DNA of 64,000 bases from JACVRW01 sp963751835. Lineage in GTDB: Bacteria > Actinomycetota > Thermoleophilia > Solirubrobacterales > Thermoleophilaceae. Shown piece by piece: positions 25,184-32,668 of this stretch. Every line of letters begins with the position of its first letter. Position 1 is the first letter of the stretch. Location: positions 124,001 through 188,000 of the forward strand of contig CAVVWD010000022.1 in assembly GCA_963751835.1 (NCBI GenBank), given 5' to 3'. The notes below the pieces were generated by a model. The model saw only the letters and a program-made list of their open reading frames with translations, did no database searches and was not told where the DNA came from. The translations under genes were made by a program, and so were the position numbers.

Positions 25184-26715
25184 GTGAGAACACCGACCTG
25201 AAGCCTCAGCCCCCCGCCGACCTCGCGCGCCCGGACATGCGCGACAAGCCGACCGTGATCCTCGGGGGAGGCCCCGCCGGCCTGACCGCCGGATACGTGC
25301 TCGCCAAGCAGGGCCTGCCCGTGATCGTGCTCGAGGCCGAGAACCAGGTGGGAGGCATCGCCAAGACGGCGGTTCGCGACGGCTACCGCTTCGACCTCGG
25401 CGGCCACCGCTTCTTCACCAAGGCCAAGGAGGTCGACGACCTCTGGCACGAGATCATGAAGGAGGAGTTCCTGCGCCGGCCGCGCATGTCGCGCATCTAC
25501 TGGCGCGACGCCCGCGGCCAGGGCAAGTTCCTCGACTACCCGCTGCGCGGGCCGGACGTGATGAAGAAGCTGGGGCCGGTCGACCTGAGCAAGGCCTTCC
25601 TGTCCTACCTGTGGGCGGCCGCCAAGCCGAAGGGCAAGGAGGACACCTTCGAGGAGTGGGTCTCGAACCGCTTCGGCAAGTGGCTCTTCAACCAGTTCTT
25701 CAAGTCCTACACCGAGAAGGTCTGGGGCGTGCCGACCTCGGAGATCCGCGCCGACTGGGCCGCCCAGCGCATCAAGAACCTGTCCTTCTTCCGCGCTGCC
25801 TGGTCCGCCTTCTTCGGCAACAGGGGCGACAAGGTCACGAGCCTGATCTCGGAGTTCAACTATCCGCGCTACGGCCCGGGCCAGATGTGGGAGCAGATGA
25901 CCGAGGACATCCGCGCGCTCGGCGGCCAGGTGCTCCTCGAGCACAAGGTCACGAAGCTCGAGTTCGAGGGCGAGCGCTGCGTGCGCGTGCACGTCGAGGA
26001 CACGGTCTTCGAGCCCTCGGCCGTGATCTCGTCGCTGCCGCTCCGCAACACGGTCGGCATGGCCGAGCCGCACCCGAAGCCCGACGTGATCGCCGCGGCC
26101 AAGGGGCTTCGCTACCGCGACTTCCTGACCGTGGCCGTCGTGATCGACGGCGACGACCTGTTCCCCGACAACTGGATCTACATCCACGACCCGAACGTGA
26201 ACGTGGGCCGGATCCAGAACTTCCGCTCCTGGAGCCCGTGGATGGTGCCGGACCCCTCGAAGGCCTGCGTCGGCCTCGAGTTCTTCTGCTTCGCGGGCGA
26301 CGAGCTCTGGGAGGAAGACGACGACGAGCTCGTCAAGCTCGGCATGCGCGAGCTCGAGCAGCTCGGCCTCGCCAAGGCGGACCGGCTCGAGTTCGGCTTT
26401 GTCGAGCGGGTGCCCAAGGCCTACCCGATGTACGACCCGGACTACTCCGAGCGCGTCCACTCGATCCGCTCGTGGCTCGACGGCCTCGACAACTTCATCC
26501 AGGTCGGCCGCAACGGCCTGCACCGCTACAACAACTCCGATCACTCGTCGCTCACCGCCATGCGCGCCGTGGACAACCTCGTGAAGGGGACCGACCACGA
26601 CATCTGGGCGGTCAACGCCGAGTCGGCGTACCACGAGGAGCAGGCGCAGCACGAGCAGCAGCCGTACATCGAGGCTCCGGAGACGGAGTCGATGAAGGAG
26701 CCGCTGCACTCGTAG
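25180..26715 (+). CDS. FAD-dependent oxidoreductase of the protoporphyrinogen-oxidase/UGM-like group
   Basis: 511 residues. The FAD-binding N-terminus is VILGGGPAGLTAGYVLAKQGLPVIVLEAE, followed by GGIAKTAVRDGYRFDLGGHRFFTK; the C-terminal GLDNFIQVGRNGLHRYNNSDHSS closes the FAD site. Proteins of this type in glycan clusters are often labelled protoporphyrinogen oxidase or UDP-galactopyranose-mutase-like. With no haem genes nearby, a role on a sugar or polyprenol substrate is more likely (inference). ATGA overlap with the upstream glycosyltransferase. Confidence 0.8.
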   Translation: MSENTDLKPQPPADLARPDMRDKPTVILGGGPAGLTAGYVLAKQGLPVIVLEAENQVGGIAKTAVRDGYRFDLGGHRFFTKAKEVDDLWHEIMKEEFLRRPRMSRIYWRDARGQGKFLDYPLRGPDVMKKLGPVDLSKAFLSYLWAAAKPKGKEDTFEEWVSNRFGKWLFNQFFKSYTEKVWGVPTSEIRADWAAQRIKNLSFFRAAWSAFFGNRGDKVTSLISEFNYPRYGPGQMWEQMTEDIRALGGQVLLEHKVTKLEFEGERCVRVHVEDTVFEPSAVISSLPLRNTVGMAEPHPKPDVIAAAKGLRYRDFLTVAVVIDGDDLFPDNWIYIHDPNVNVGRIQNFRSWSPWMVPDPSKACVGLEFFCFAGDELWEEDDDELVKLGMRELEQLGLAKADRLEFGFVERVPKAYPMYDPDYSERVHSIRSWLDGLDNFIQVGRNGLHRYNNSDHSSLTAMRAVDNLVKGTDHDIWAVNAESAYHEEQAQHEQQPYIEAPETESMKEPLHS

Positions 26716-26725
26716 CGGCGCTGTT

Positions 26726-27541
26726 GTGAGCAGCGGCGCGCTTGCCCTGGCGCTCGGCGCCGCCGTTCTTCATGCGGGCTGGAACGTCCTGTTGGCGGGG
26801 TCGCGGGACACCGCGGCCGCCACCGGCGGTCTCCTCGTGTGGGGCGTCGTCCTGCTCGCGCCGTTCGCGGTCGTCTTCGGCGACGTTTCCAGCTCGGCCG
26901 TGCCGTTCATCGCCGCGTCGGCGGCTCTCGAGCTCGCGTACTTCGTGCTGCTCGCGCGGGCCTACCGCGATGGCGAGGTGTCCGTCGTGTATCCGGTCGC
27001 GCGCGGTGTGGCTCCCACGTTGGTGCTTGTCGTGGGCGTGCTGGGGCTGGGGAGGGGGGTGGGGTGGTTGGCCGGCGTCGGCGTTCTCGCCGTCAGCGCC
27101 GGGGTCCTCTTGCTGGGGTCTGACGAGTTATTCGCGGATAGCGCGACTAACTCGTCACGCACCCGTCGGGACCTCGGATTTGGGCTCGCGATCGCCGCGG
27201 TCATCGCGGCGTACACGCTCGTCGATGCCGAGGGGGTCGAGCACGCCGATCCGGTGGCCTACCTGGCGCTCGTCACCGCGCCCTGTGCCCTCCTCTTCCC
27301 AGCCGTAGTCGGGCAGAGACCGGACCTAACAGCACGCACCGCACTGACCGCGGCAGCGACCTTCGGCGCCTACCTGCTCGTCCTGGCGGCGCTACGCCTC
27401 GCACCACCGGCCCCGGTGGCCGCCACGAGAGAAAGCAGCATCGTGATCGCCACCCTCCTGGCCGCTGCCTTTCTCCACGAGAAGCTCACCCCCACGAAGC
27501 TGGCCGGCGCGCTCACGGTCACCGCCGGCGTCGACAGCGAT
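26726..27541 (+). CDS. EamA/DMT-type transporter with disrupted C-terminus
   Basis: GTG 26726 starts a ten-helix drug/metabolite transporter made of two EamA repeats (first helix LGAAVLHAGWNVLLAG, fourth YPVARGVAPTLVLVVGVLGLG). The second repeat runs to LAGALTVTAGV at 27532, where family members finish their last helix; here the helix is cut short. No stop follows: the frame continues antisense through the convergent gene to 28879. I give the recognisable part only. The linker between the halves contains a 35-bp hairpin. The looser codon use and the missing end suggest a rearrangement joined this gene to its neighbour. Confidence 0.65.
27122..27156. repeat. 35-bp palindromic hairpin inside the DMT gene
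   Basis: Arms GACGAGTTA / TAACTCGTC, then one mismatched pair, TCGCG / CGCGA and a GATAG loop. It encodes the polar linker DELFADSATNSSR between the two EamA halves. It is less GC-rich than its surroundings and looks inserted. Confidence 0.6.
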
Positions 27542-27544
27542 CGC

Positions 27545-29008
27545 CTACTCGTAGTAGGGCAGCGGCCCGCCCGCCAGCCGCTGCACCTCGGCGTACAGCT
27601 CCTCGGAAAGCGTCTTGTTTTCAGGCTCGATGTTCACGAACTCATGCGGGTCCTGGAGCAGGTCGTACATGTGGCGCTGCTCACCACGATTGTCGCCGAT
27701 CAGCACGTAGTCGTCGGTGCGGATGAAGAAGCGGTTGTACATGCCGCCGTAGTGGACGTCGCGCTTCTCGGGCGGCCGTTCGCCGTCGAGGAGGGCGGCC
27801 AGGTTCGTGCCCTCCATCCACTCCGGCGGCTCGATTCCGAGCATCGACAGCACCGTCGGCCCCACGTCGTGCGTGGAGGCGAAGTACTGCGAGACCTCGC
27901 CGGCGGCCTTGTCGTCGGGGGTCACGAGTATCAGCGGCACCTGCGCCAGCTCGGGGTGGAGCTGCGACGGCACCTTGCCGGTGTAGCCGCGCTCGCCCAG
28001 CAGGTAGCCGTGGTCCGACAGGAGCACGATCATCGTGTTCTCGTCGAGCCCGAGGTCGTAGAAGCGGTCCATGAAGTGGCCCAGCCAGCGGTCGGTCATG
28101 GTGACCTCGCCGGCGTAGATCGCGTGCAGCCGGCGCAGCAGCTCGGGCGTGAAGTTCTCCGCGAACCCGTAGCGCGTGACGCCGATGTTCTGAGCGTCGG
28201 GCCCCGTGTCCGAGTACATGTCGATGTACTCCTGGGGCGGGCTCCAGGGCTCGTGTGGGTCGAAGCAGTCGACCACCATCGCGAACGGCTGGCGGCGCTG
28301 GGCATCCTCGAGCACCCCCGCCGCGTCCTTGTAGATGCGCGCCGCGCAGGTCTCCTCCTCGTCCTCGCCGCGGCCGCTGTTGGCGAGGTACTTGCGCATG
28401 CCCGGCACGTAGCGCTCGTCGCGCAGGAACGGCGGCAGCCACTTCTCCACCAGCTCCATCGAGACGGTCGAGGGATCGCGGTAGTAGCCGGCCTGGCCGA
28501 CGATCGTGCGCCAGTGGTCCCAGGTCTCCCGGAACGGCTCGTACGCCTTCGTGAACGCCAGGTGCGGGTTGTCGCTCACCTGGACGGTCCAGTACCCCTC
28601 GTCCTTGAGCACCTTGTTGAAGGTGTTCTCGTCCCCCTCGATCGGCAGCCAGCCCGGGCTGGTGCCGAGCTCCGGGTTGGGCACGAAGTTGCGGAACGGG
28701 AAGATGCGCCGGCAGGTGAAGATCGAGCGGCGTGCCGGGATCGTGACCATCGCCTCGGGGAACGCGCGGTTGAAGCGCAGCCCGCGCGCCGCGAGGGCGT
28801 CCACGTTGGGCGTCTGGATCCGGGGCGAGCCGTAGGCGCCGACGTGGTCCGGACGCAGGCTGTCGACGATGAGGACTAGCACGTTGAGCCGCCCGTCGCC
28901 GCGGCCCGAGGCATTCGTGCTGCACCCGGCGATCGGCAGCAGAGCGGCGCCGGCAGCCCCCGCGGCGCCGGCCTGCAACAGCCGCCGGCGGCTCAGGCGC
29001 GTTTCCAT
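27545..29008 (-). CDS. Tat-exported lipoprotein of the sulfatase/AlkP superfamily with Thr at the nucleophile site
   Basis: 487 residues. It has a twin-arginine signal SRRRLLQ with lipobox LPIAGC, so it is probably exported folded and lipid-anchored. The sulfatase fold is clear: NVLVLIVDSLRPDHVGAYG (metal Asp), FDPHEPWSPP, LLSDHGYLLGERG and HDVGPTVLSMLGI. The formylglycine motif C/S-x-P-x-R is TIPAR here, so the modifiable Cys/Ser is Thr. It may act as a phosphodiesterase or phosphotransferase, not a sulfatase. TACCCT lies nine bases before the ATG. Confidence 0.85.
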   Translation of the reverse strand: METRLSRRRLLQAGAAGAAGAALLPIAGCSTNASGRGDGRLNVLVLIVDSLRPDHVGAYGSPRIQTPNVDALAARGLRFNRAFPEAMVTIPARRSIFTCRRIFPFRNFVPNPELGTSPGWLPIEGDENTFNKVLKDEGYWTVQVSDNPHLAFTKAYEPFRETWDHWRTIVGQAGYYRDPSTVSMELVEKWLPPFLRDERYVPGMRKYLANSGRGEDEEETCAARIYKDAAGVLEDAQRRQPFAMVVDCFDPHEPWSPPQEYIDMYSDTGPDAQNIGVTRYGFAENFTPELLRRLHAIYAGEVTMTDRWLGHFMDRFYDLGLDENTMIVLLSDHGYLLGERGYTGKVPSQLHPELAQVPLILVTPDDKAAGEVSQYFASTHDVGPTVLSMLGIEPPEWMEGTNLAALLDGERPPEKRDVHYGGMYNRFFIRTDDYVLIGDNRGEQRHMYDLLQDPHEFVNIEPENKTLSEELYAEVQRLAGGPLPYYE

Positions 29009-29017
29009 CGCGGGTGG

Positions 29018-29023
29018 AGGGTA
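29018..29023 (-). promoter_or_regulatory. -10 box TACCCT
   Basis: TACCCT nine bases upstream of ATG 29008. Confidence 0.4.
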
Positions 29024-29055
29024 GCGGAGCCCCCCCGCCGTCCTGGGGCGTCCGG

Positions 29056-29433
29056 CTATGCCTGCGGCTGCTCTTTCACGACGCCGACGACATTGCCCTC
29101 GGGATCGTTGAAGAGGCCGATCTCGACGCCCTCCATCGGCTTGTCCGGCCCCATCATGCGGGTCCCGCCGAGGCTCTCCGCCTTCGCGAGAGCGGCCTCG
29201 ACGTCGGGCACCTCGACGTAGAAGGTCACGTGCCCGTCATAGCCCTCGGGCCCGGTGGCGATGCCGCCGCCGATCCCGATCCCTTCCGCGTTCGTGTTCC
29301 CCTCGCGCTGCACGACCCCGTAGCCCATCGGATTCTCGGCGTCGATCTCCCAGCCGAACAGGTCGGCGTAGTAGCTCTGCAGCTTCCCGCCGTCCTTCGC
29401 GACGACCTCGAAGTGGACTACTGGCTGTCCCAT
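29056..29433 (-). CDS. VOC (glyoxalase-fold) protein
   Basis: 125 residues with two beta-alpha-beta-beta-beta units. VVHFEVVAKDGGKLQSYYADLFGWEI and HVTFYVEVPDVEAALAKAESLGG are standard for the family, with FNDPEGNVVGVV closing it. The substrate cannot be told. AAAGGAG seven bases before the ATG is a good Shine-Dalgarno, and a TAGCTT box lies about 32 bases further up, so this gene has a short leader. Confidence 0.85.
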   Translation of the reverse strand: MGQPVVHFEVVAKDGGKLQSYYADLFGWEIDAENPMGYGVVQREGNTNAEGIGIGGGIATGPEGYDGHVTFYVEVPDVEAALAKAESLGGTRMMGPDKPMEGVEIGLFNDPEGNVVGVVKEQPQA

Positions 29434-29465
29434 GCGCGCTCCTTTCGCTGGCTCGCCGCCACAAG

Positions 29466-31298
29466 CTACGAGAAAGGCTCCGGCTCCGTCGCCTTCGGTA
29501 TCCGGATGACCGGCGGGCCGTAGGCCTGGCGGCAGCGGTTCAGACGATGCACGCGCACCGTCGGGCCGGGCCGCTCGTACTCGGGCGGATAGCTGTTGTA
29601 GGAGAGGTCGAAGCTGAACGGCACGGGCTCCGCGCCGTCGTCGTAGGGGCTGAACTCGCGCACGACCCTCGACTCGCGCTCGAGCCGGTCGTAGTAGGCG
29701 CGGGCGTCCGGGTCGCCGGTCTCGAGCGCGCGCTCGCGCACGGTGTTGACCGTCATCACGAGGCAGTAGCCGTAGAGGCGGTAGTCGTCGATCACACCGG
29801 GCGACAGCACCGAGTGGTACGCAGAGGCGCGCACGCCGCCGTCCGGGCGCGCGAACAGCCCGGGCTTGTACTGCGAGCAGACGCGCGCCCCGCCCTCGCC
29901 GACGTACGACCAGCCTGGCTCCGTCCAGCCGTCACGGCGCGGACAGCGCGACAGCCAGACCGGGTTTCTGCCGTCCGGGTTCGAGCGGAACCAGCGTCCC
30001 GGCACGGCGGGCTCCACCGCCACCCGCAGCTCGGGCGGGTAGCGCTCGTCGAGCCACTCACGCGCCTCGCTCAGCGTGTCCTCGCGCCCGAGCACGAGCG
30101 CGCTGCGCACGTCCGCGGCCAGCGGCTGCACCAGCACCAGCACGGTGAGCGCCGCCAGCACCACGGCGCCGAGGGCGGGCCGGAGGCCGCGCCGCTGCCG
30201 CGGCGGGCCGAGCGCGGACGGCTCCCGCCCGCCGAGGGCACGGGTCACGAGCTGCGCCACCTGCACGATCCCCACCGAGGCCAGCAGCGCCAGCGCGGGG
30301 TAGGCGGGAAGGAGCCAGCGGCCGAAGTAGCGGGACTGGCTCGCGAGGTAGGCGAACAGCGCGAGCGGCAGCGCGATGAGGATCAGCCCGCGAACGACGT
30401 CCCGCCGCAGCTCGACGACGACCCCGACGAGCGCGGCCGCCAGCGCCGCCCAGCCGAGGCCCCAGGTGAGGCTGTCGAGGTAGTAGCCGACGCCTCCCGA
30501 CTCCTGGCCGGGCTTGCGCTCGTTCGCGGCCACGTCCGCCTGGTCGCGCAGGTCGCTCCACCACTGCTCGAGCGAGCCGAACACGTACGGGTTGAGGACG
30601 GCGAAGACGACCGCCGCAAGGGCGACTCCCAGCGCCAGCCGCGCGAGCCCGCGGGCGCCGTCGAGCCGCAGCCGCGCGAGCGCCGCGATCCCCAGCGGCA
30701 GCAGTACGAGTCCGGCCGTGTACTTGAAGGCGATCGCCAGCCCCGCCGCGGCCCCGGCTAGCGCGAAGTCACGCGTCCGCCCCTCCTCGGCGGCACGCAC
30801 GGACCACAGCAGAGCGAGCGCCACCCCGACCAGGGCGCCCACGTCCGTGACCGCCACCCGGGAGTAGGCCACCGGCAGGAACGCGAAGCTGAGAACGGCG
30901 GCGGCCACCAGCCCCTCGCGCACGCCCCACAGCCGCCGGGCGGCCCAGTAGGTCGCGGCCACGCCGGCCATGCCCAGCGCGGCGGCGAGCGTGCGGGCGG
31001 CGATCCAGATCTCGCCGGGGTCCTTGGCGAACTGCTCCGTGACGTTCCCGTAAGGCAGGTCGAACAGCCCGCCGAGCGGCCCGTACATGAGGCGCAACAG
31101 GCCGTAGACCAAGTACGTGTAGGCGGACGGGTTCTGGTAGTAGCCCGGGTCGAAGTCCTGCCAGAACATCTCCACGGCGCGGCTCGCGAAGTGCGAGCCC
31201 TCGTCCACCGAGTACACGAACGGCAGCCCGTAGTCGATGTTCCAGAGCCGGAGAGCGAAGCCCGAGACGAGGATCAGCGCCAAGATCAGGCGATGCAC
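29466..31298 (-). CDS. GT39/ArnT-like membrane glycosyltransferase
   Basis: 610 residues with about 12 membrane helices. The first periplasmic loop has YSVDEGSHFASRA, matching the acidic motif of polyprenyl-phosphate-dependent glycosyltransferases. The C-terminal half from about residue 400 is a soluble extracytoplasmic domain. GTG 31298 is chosen because TAGCCT lies exactly eight bases upstream. The glycan acceptor is unknown. Its promoter abuts the palindromic element at 31310. Confidence 0.8.
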   Translation of the reverse strand: MHRLILALILVSGFALRLWNIDYGLPFVYSVDEGSHFASRAVEMFWQDFDPGYYQNPSAYTYLVYGLLRLMYGPLGGLFDLPYGNVTEQFAKDPGEIWIAARTLAAALGMAGVAATYWAARRLWGVREGLVAAAVLSFAFLPVAYSRVAVTDVGALVGVALALLWSVRAAEEGRTRDFALAGAAAGLAIAFKYTAGLVLLPLGIAALARLRLDGARGLARLALGVALAAVVFAVLNPYVFGSLEQWWSDLRDQADVAANERKPGQESGGVGYYLDSLTWGLGWAALAAALVGVVVELRRDVVRGLILIALPLALFAYLASQSRYFGRWLLPAYPALALLASVGIVQVAQLVTRALGGREPSALGPPRQRRGLRPALGAVVLAALTVLVLVQPLAADVRSALVLGREDTLSEAREWLDERYPPELRVAVEPAVPGRWFRSNPDGRNPVWLSRCPRRDGWTEPGWSYVGEGGARVCSQYKPGLFARPDGGVRASAYHSVLSPGVIDDYRLYGYCLVMTVNTVRERALETGDPDARAYYDRLERESRVVREFSPYDDGAEPVPFSFDLSYNSYPPEYERPGPTVRVHRLNRCRQAYGPPVIRIPKATEPEPFS

Positions 31299-31306
31299 GC
31301 GGCGGG

Positions 31307-31312
31307 AGGCTA
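31307..31312 (-). promoter_or_regulatory. -10 box TAGCCT
   Basis: TAGCCT eight bases upstream of GTG 31298. Its first three bases belong to the end of the palindromic element. Confidence 0.45.
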
Positions 31313-31476
31313 GTGACCTGAGTCGTCATTTCGGGCGCACCTTCCCGGCGTCTGGACGCGCCTGGCGCCACCCACGGGAATCGCCGATGCTTCGGCATCG
31401 ACTCATCCCGTGTGCGTCGCCAGCCACGCCCAGCCGCTCGGGAAGCTGACGCCAAAATTCCGCCTCAGGTCACTAG
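31310..31476. mobile_element. 167-bp palindromic MITE-like element
   Basis: Terminal 13-bp perfect inverted repeats CTAGTGACCTGAG and CTCAGGTCACTAG. Inside, four more paired blocks share the same centre (31392.5-31393): CTTCCCG/CGGGAAG, CTGGCG/CGCCAG, CACGGGA/TCCCGTG and CGATGC/GCATCG around a TTCG tetraloop. It sits between divergent promoters and has no coding potential I would trust. The layout fits a miniature inverted-repeat element or a large regulatory cruciform. Confidence 0.6.
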
Positions 31477-31493
31477 TGCCCCGCCGGAGCCGC

Positions 31494-31499
31494 TAGCGT
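31494..31499 (+). promoter_or_regulatory. -10 box TAGCGT
   Basis: TAGCGT eight bases before GTG 31508; it decides the start of the GH6 gene. Confidence 0.45.
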
Positions 31500-31507
31500 G
31501 GCTCCAC

Positions 31508-32599
31508 GTGAGGATGCCGGCCGCCAGCCTCCTGGCGCTGCTCGCGATCGCGCCCGCCGCCACGGCGCAGACCACCGACCCCCGCGGCGTCGACCCCGCG
31601 CAGCCGAACCCGCTTCTCGGCACCGCCTGGCAAGTGCCCCAGGGCGACCATCCCGCCTGGCGCCAGTACATGCGCTACGTCCGCCAGGGCAAGCACCACC
31701 GCGCGGCGCTCGCGTGGAGGATCGCGCGCGAGCCGAAGTTCGCCTGGTTCGGGCGCTTCTCGCGCCCGAACATGCCGGTCAAGGTCCGCCGCTATATCGA
31801 TTCGGCGGCGCCCGGCACGATCCCGCTGCTGACCGTCATGCGCCACCAGGGCAACGACTGCGGCCCCCACTACCGGGCCGGCGGCGAGGCACAGGACCGA
31901 CGGACGATGAGGTGGTACGACGTCTTCGCCCACACGGTGGGTGGCTCGCGAGTCGTGATCGCGTTCGAGCCCGACTCGCTCGGCACGGTCGAGTGCCTCG
32001 CGGGCGACCGTCGCCGGGATCGCCTGGACGTGCTCCGCCACGGCGTCGACGTGCTCTCCCAGCTACCCAACGCGACCATCTACCTGGAGGGGGGAGCGTC
32101 GGACTGGGAGGGCGCCCGCCGGACCGCGAGGCAGCTGAACTACATCGGTATCCACAAGGTCCGCGGCTTCATGCTGAACGTGACCCATTACGACTGGACC
32201 GCCGCGAACATCCGCCACGGGCTCGACATCTCGCGCCGCGTCGGCGGCAAGCCGTTCATCGTCAACACGGCCACCAACGGCCGCGGGCCCGTCCACTACC
32301 GGAACGCCCGGCGCCGGATCGTCAACGTCTGGTGCCACCCGCTCATGCGCGGCCTCGGGATCCCACCGACCACCGCCACCCACCATCCGAAGGTCGATGC
32401 CTACATGTGGGTCAACAGGCCCGGCTACTCGGGCGGATCCTGCAACGACGGGCCGCTGCCAGTGGGCAGCTGGTGGCCGCTGCGCGCGCTGTCGCTCGCC
32501 CGCTACCAGACCGGTTGGATCCGACCGCCGAGGGGCACGCGCTTCGGGCTCTACAGCCGCCCGTCGCTCGCCGAGGTGGCGGGCGACGGCCTGCACTGA
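31508..32599 (+). CDS. Secreted glycoside hydrolase family 6-like protein
   Basis: 363 residues with a signal peptide (LLALLAIAPAATAQ). GH6 landmarks are GNDCGPHYRAGG (Asp acid position), VVIAFEPDSLGTV (the EPDSL signature), a YLEGG-SDW stretch, WCHPLMRGLG and a Trp/Pro-rich C-terminal loop. GH6 enzymes cut beta-1,4-glucan. Two conserved spots differ: DTSRNG reads NTATNG, and the KPGESDG loop reads RPGYSGGSC, losing the Asp proposed as the base. It may be a divergent or low-activity enzyme. GTG 31508 fits both the signal peptide and the -10 box. Confidence 0.8.
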   Translation: MRMPAASLLALLAIAPAATAQTTDPRGVDPAQPNPLLGTAWQVPQGDHPAWRQYMRYVRQGKHHRAALAWRIAREPKFAWFGRFSRPNMPVKVRRYIDSAAPGTIPLLTVMRHQGNDCGPHYRAGGEAQDRRTMRWYDVFAHTVGGSRVVIAFEPDSLGTVECLAGDRRRDRLDVLRHGVDVLSQLPNATIYLEGGASDWEGARRTARQLNYIGIHKVRGFMLNVTHYDWTAANIRHGLDISRRVGGKPFIVNTATNGRGPVHYRNARRRIVNVWCHPLMRGLGIPPTTATHHPKVDAYMWVNRPGYSGGSCNDGPLPVGSWWPLRALSLARYQTGWIRPPRGTRFGLYSRPSLAEVAGDGLH

Positions 32600-32628
32600 G
32601 CCCGGTCCGGGACAGGCCCGCTGGTAAG

Positions 32629-32646
32629 GTTGACTCGCGAGTCAAC
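32629..32646. promoter_or_regulatory. Perfect 18-bp palindrome upstream of ribD
   Basis: GTTGACTCGCGAGTCAAC, overlapping a TAAGGT box at 32625-32630 and lying 22 bases before the ribD ATG. Size and place suit a dimeric repressor operator for the riboflavin operon, or a leader hairpin. No FMN riboswitch sequence is visible. Confidence 0.5.
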
Positions 32647-32668
32647 GGGCTCGCCGAGGCGCTCCGGA

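Noticed and set aside
32600..32668. FMN riboswitch upstream of ribD
   Set aside because: The space is under 70 bases and none of the conserved RFN blocks is visible.
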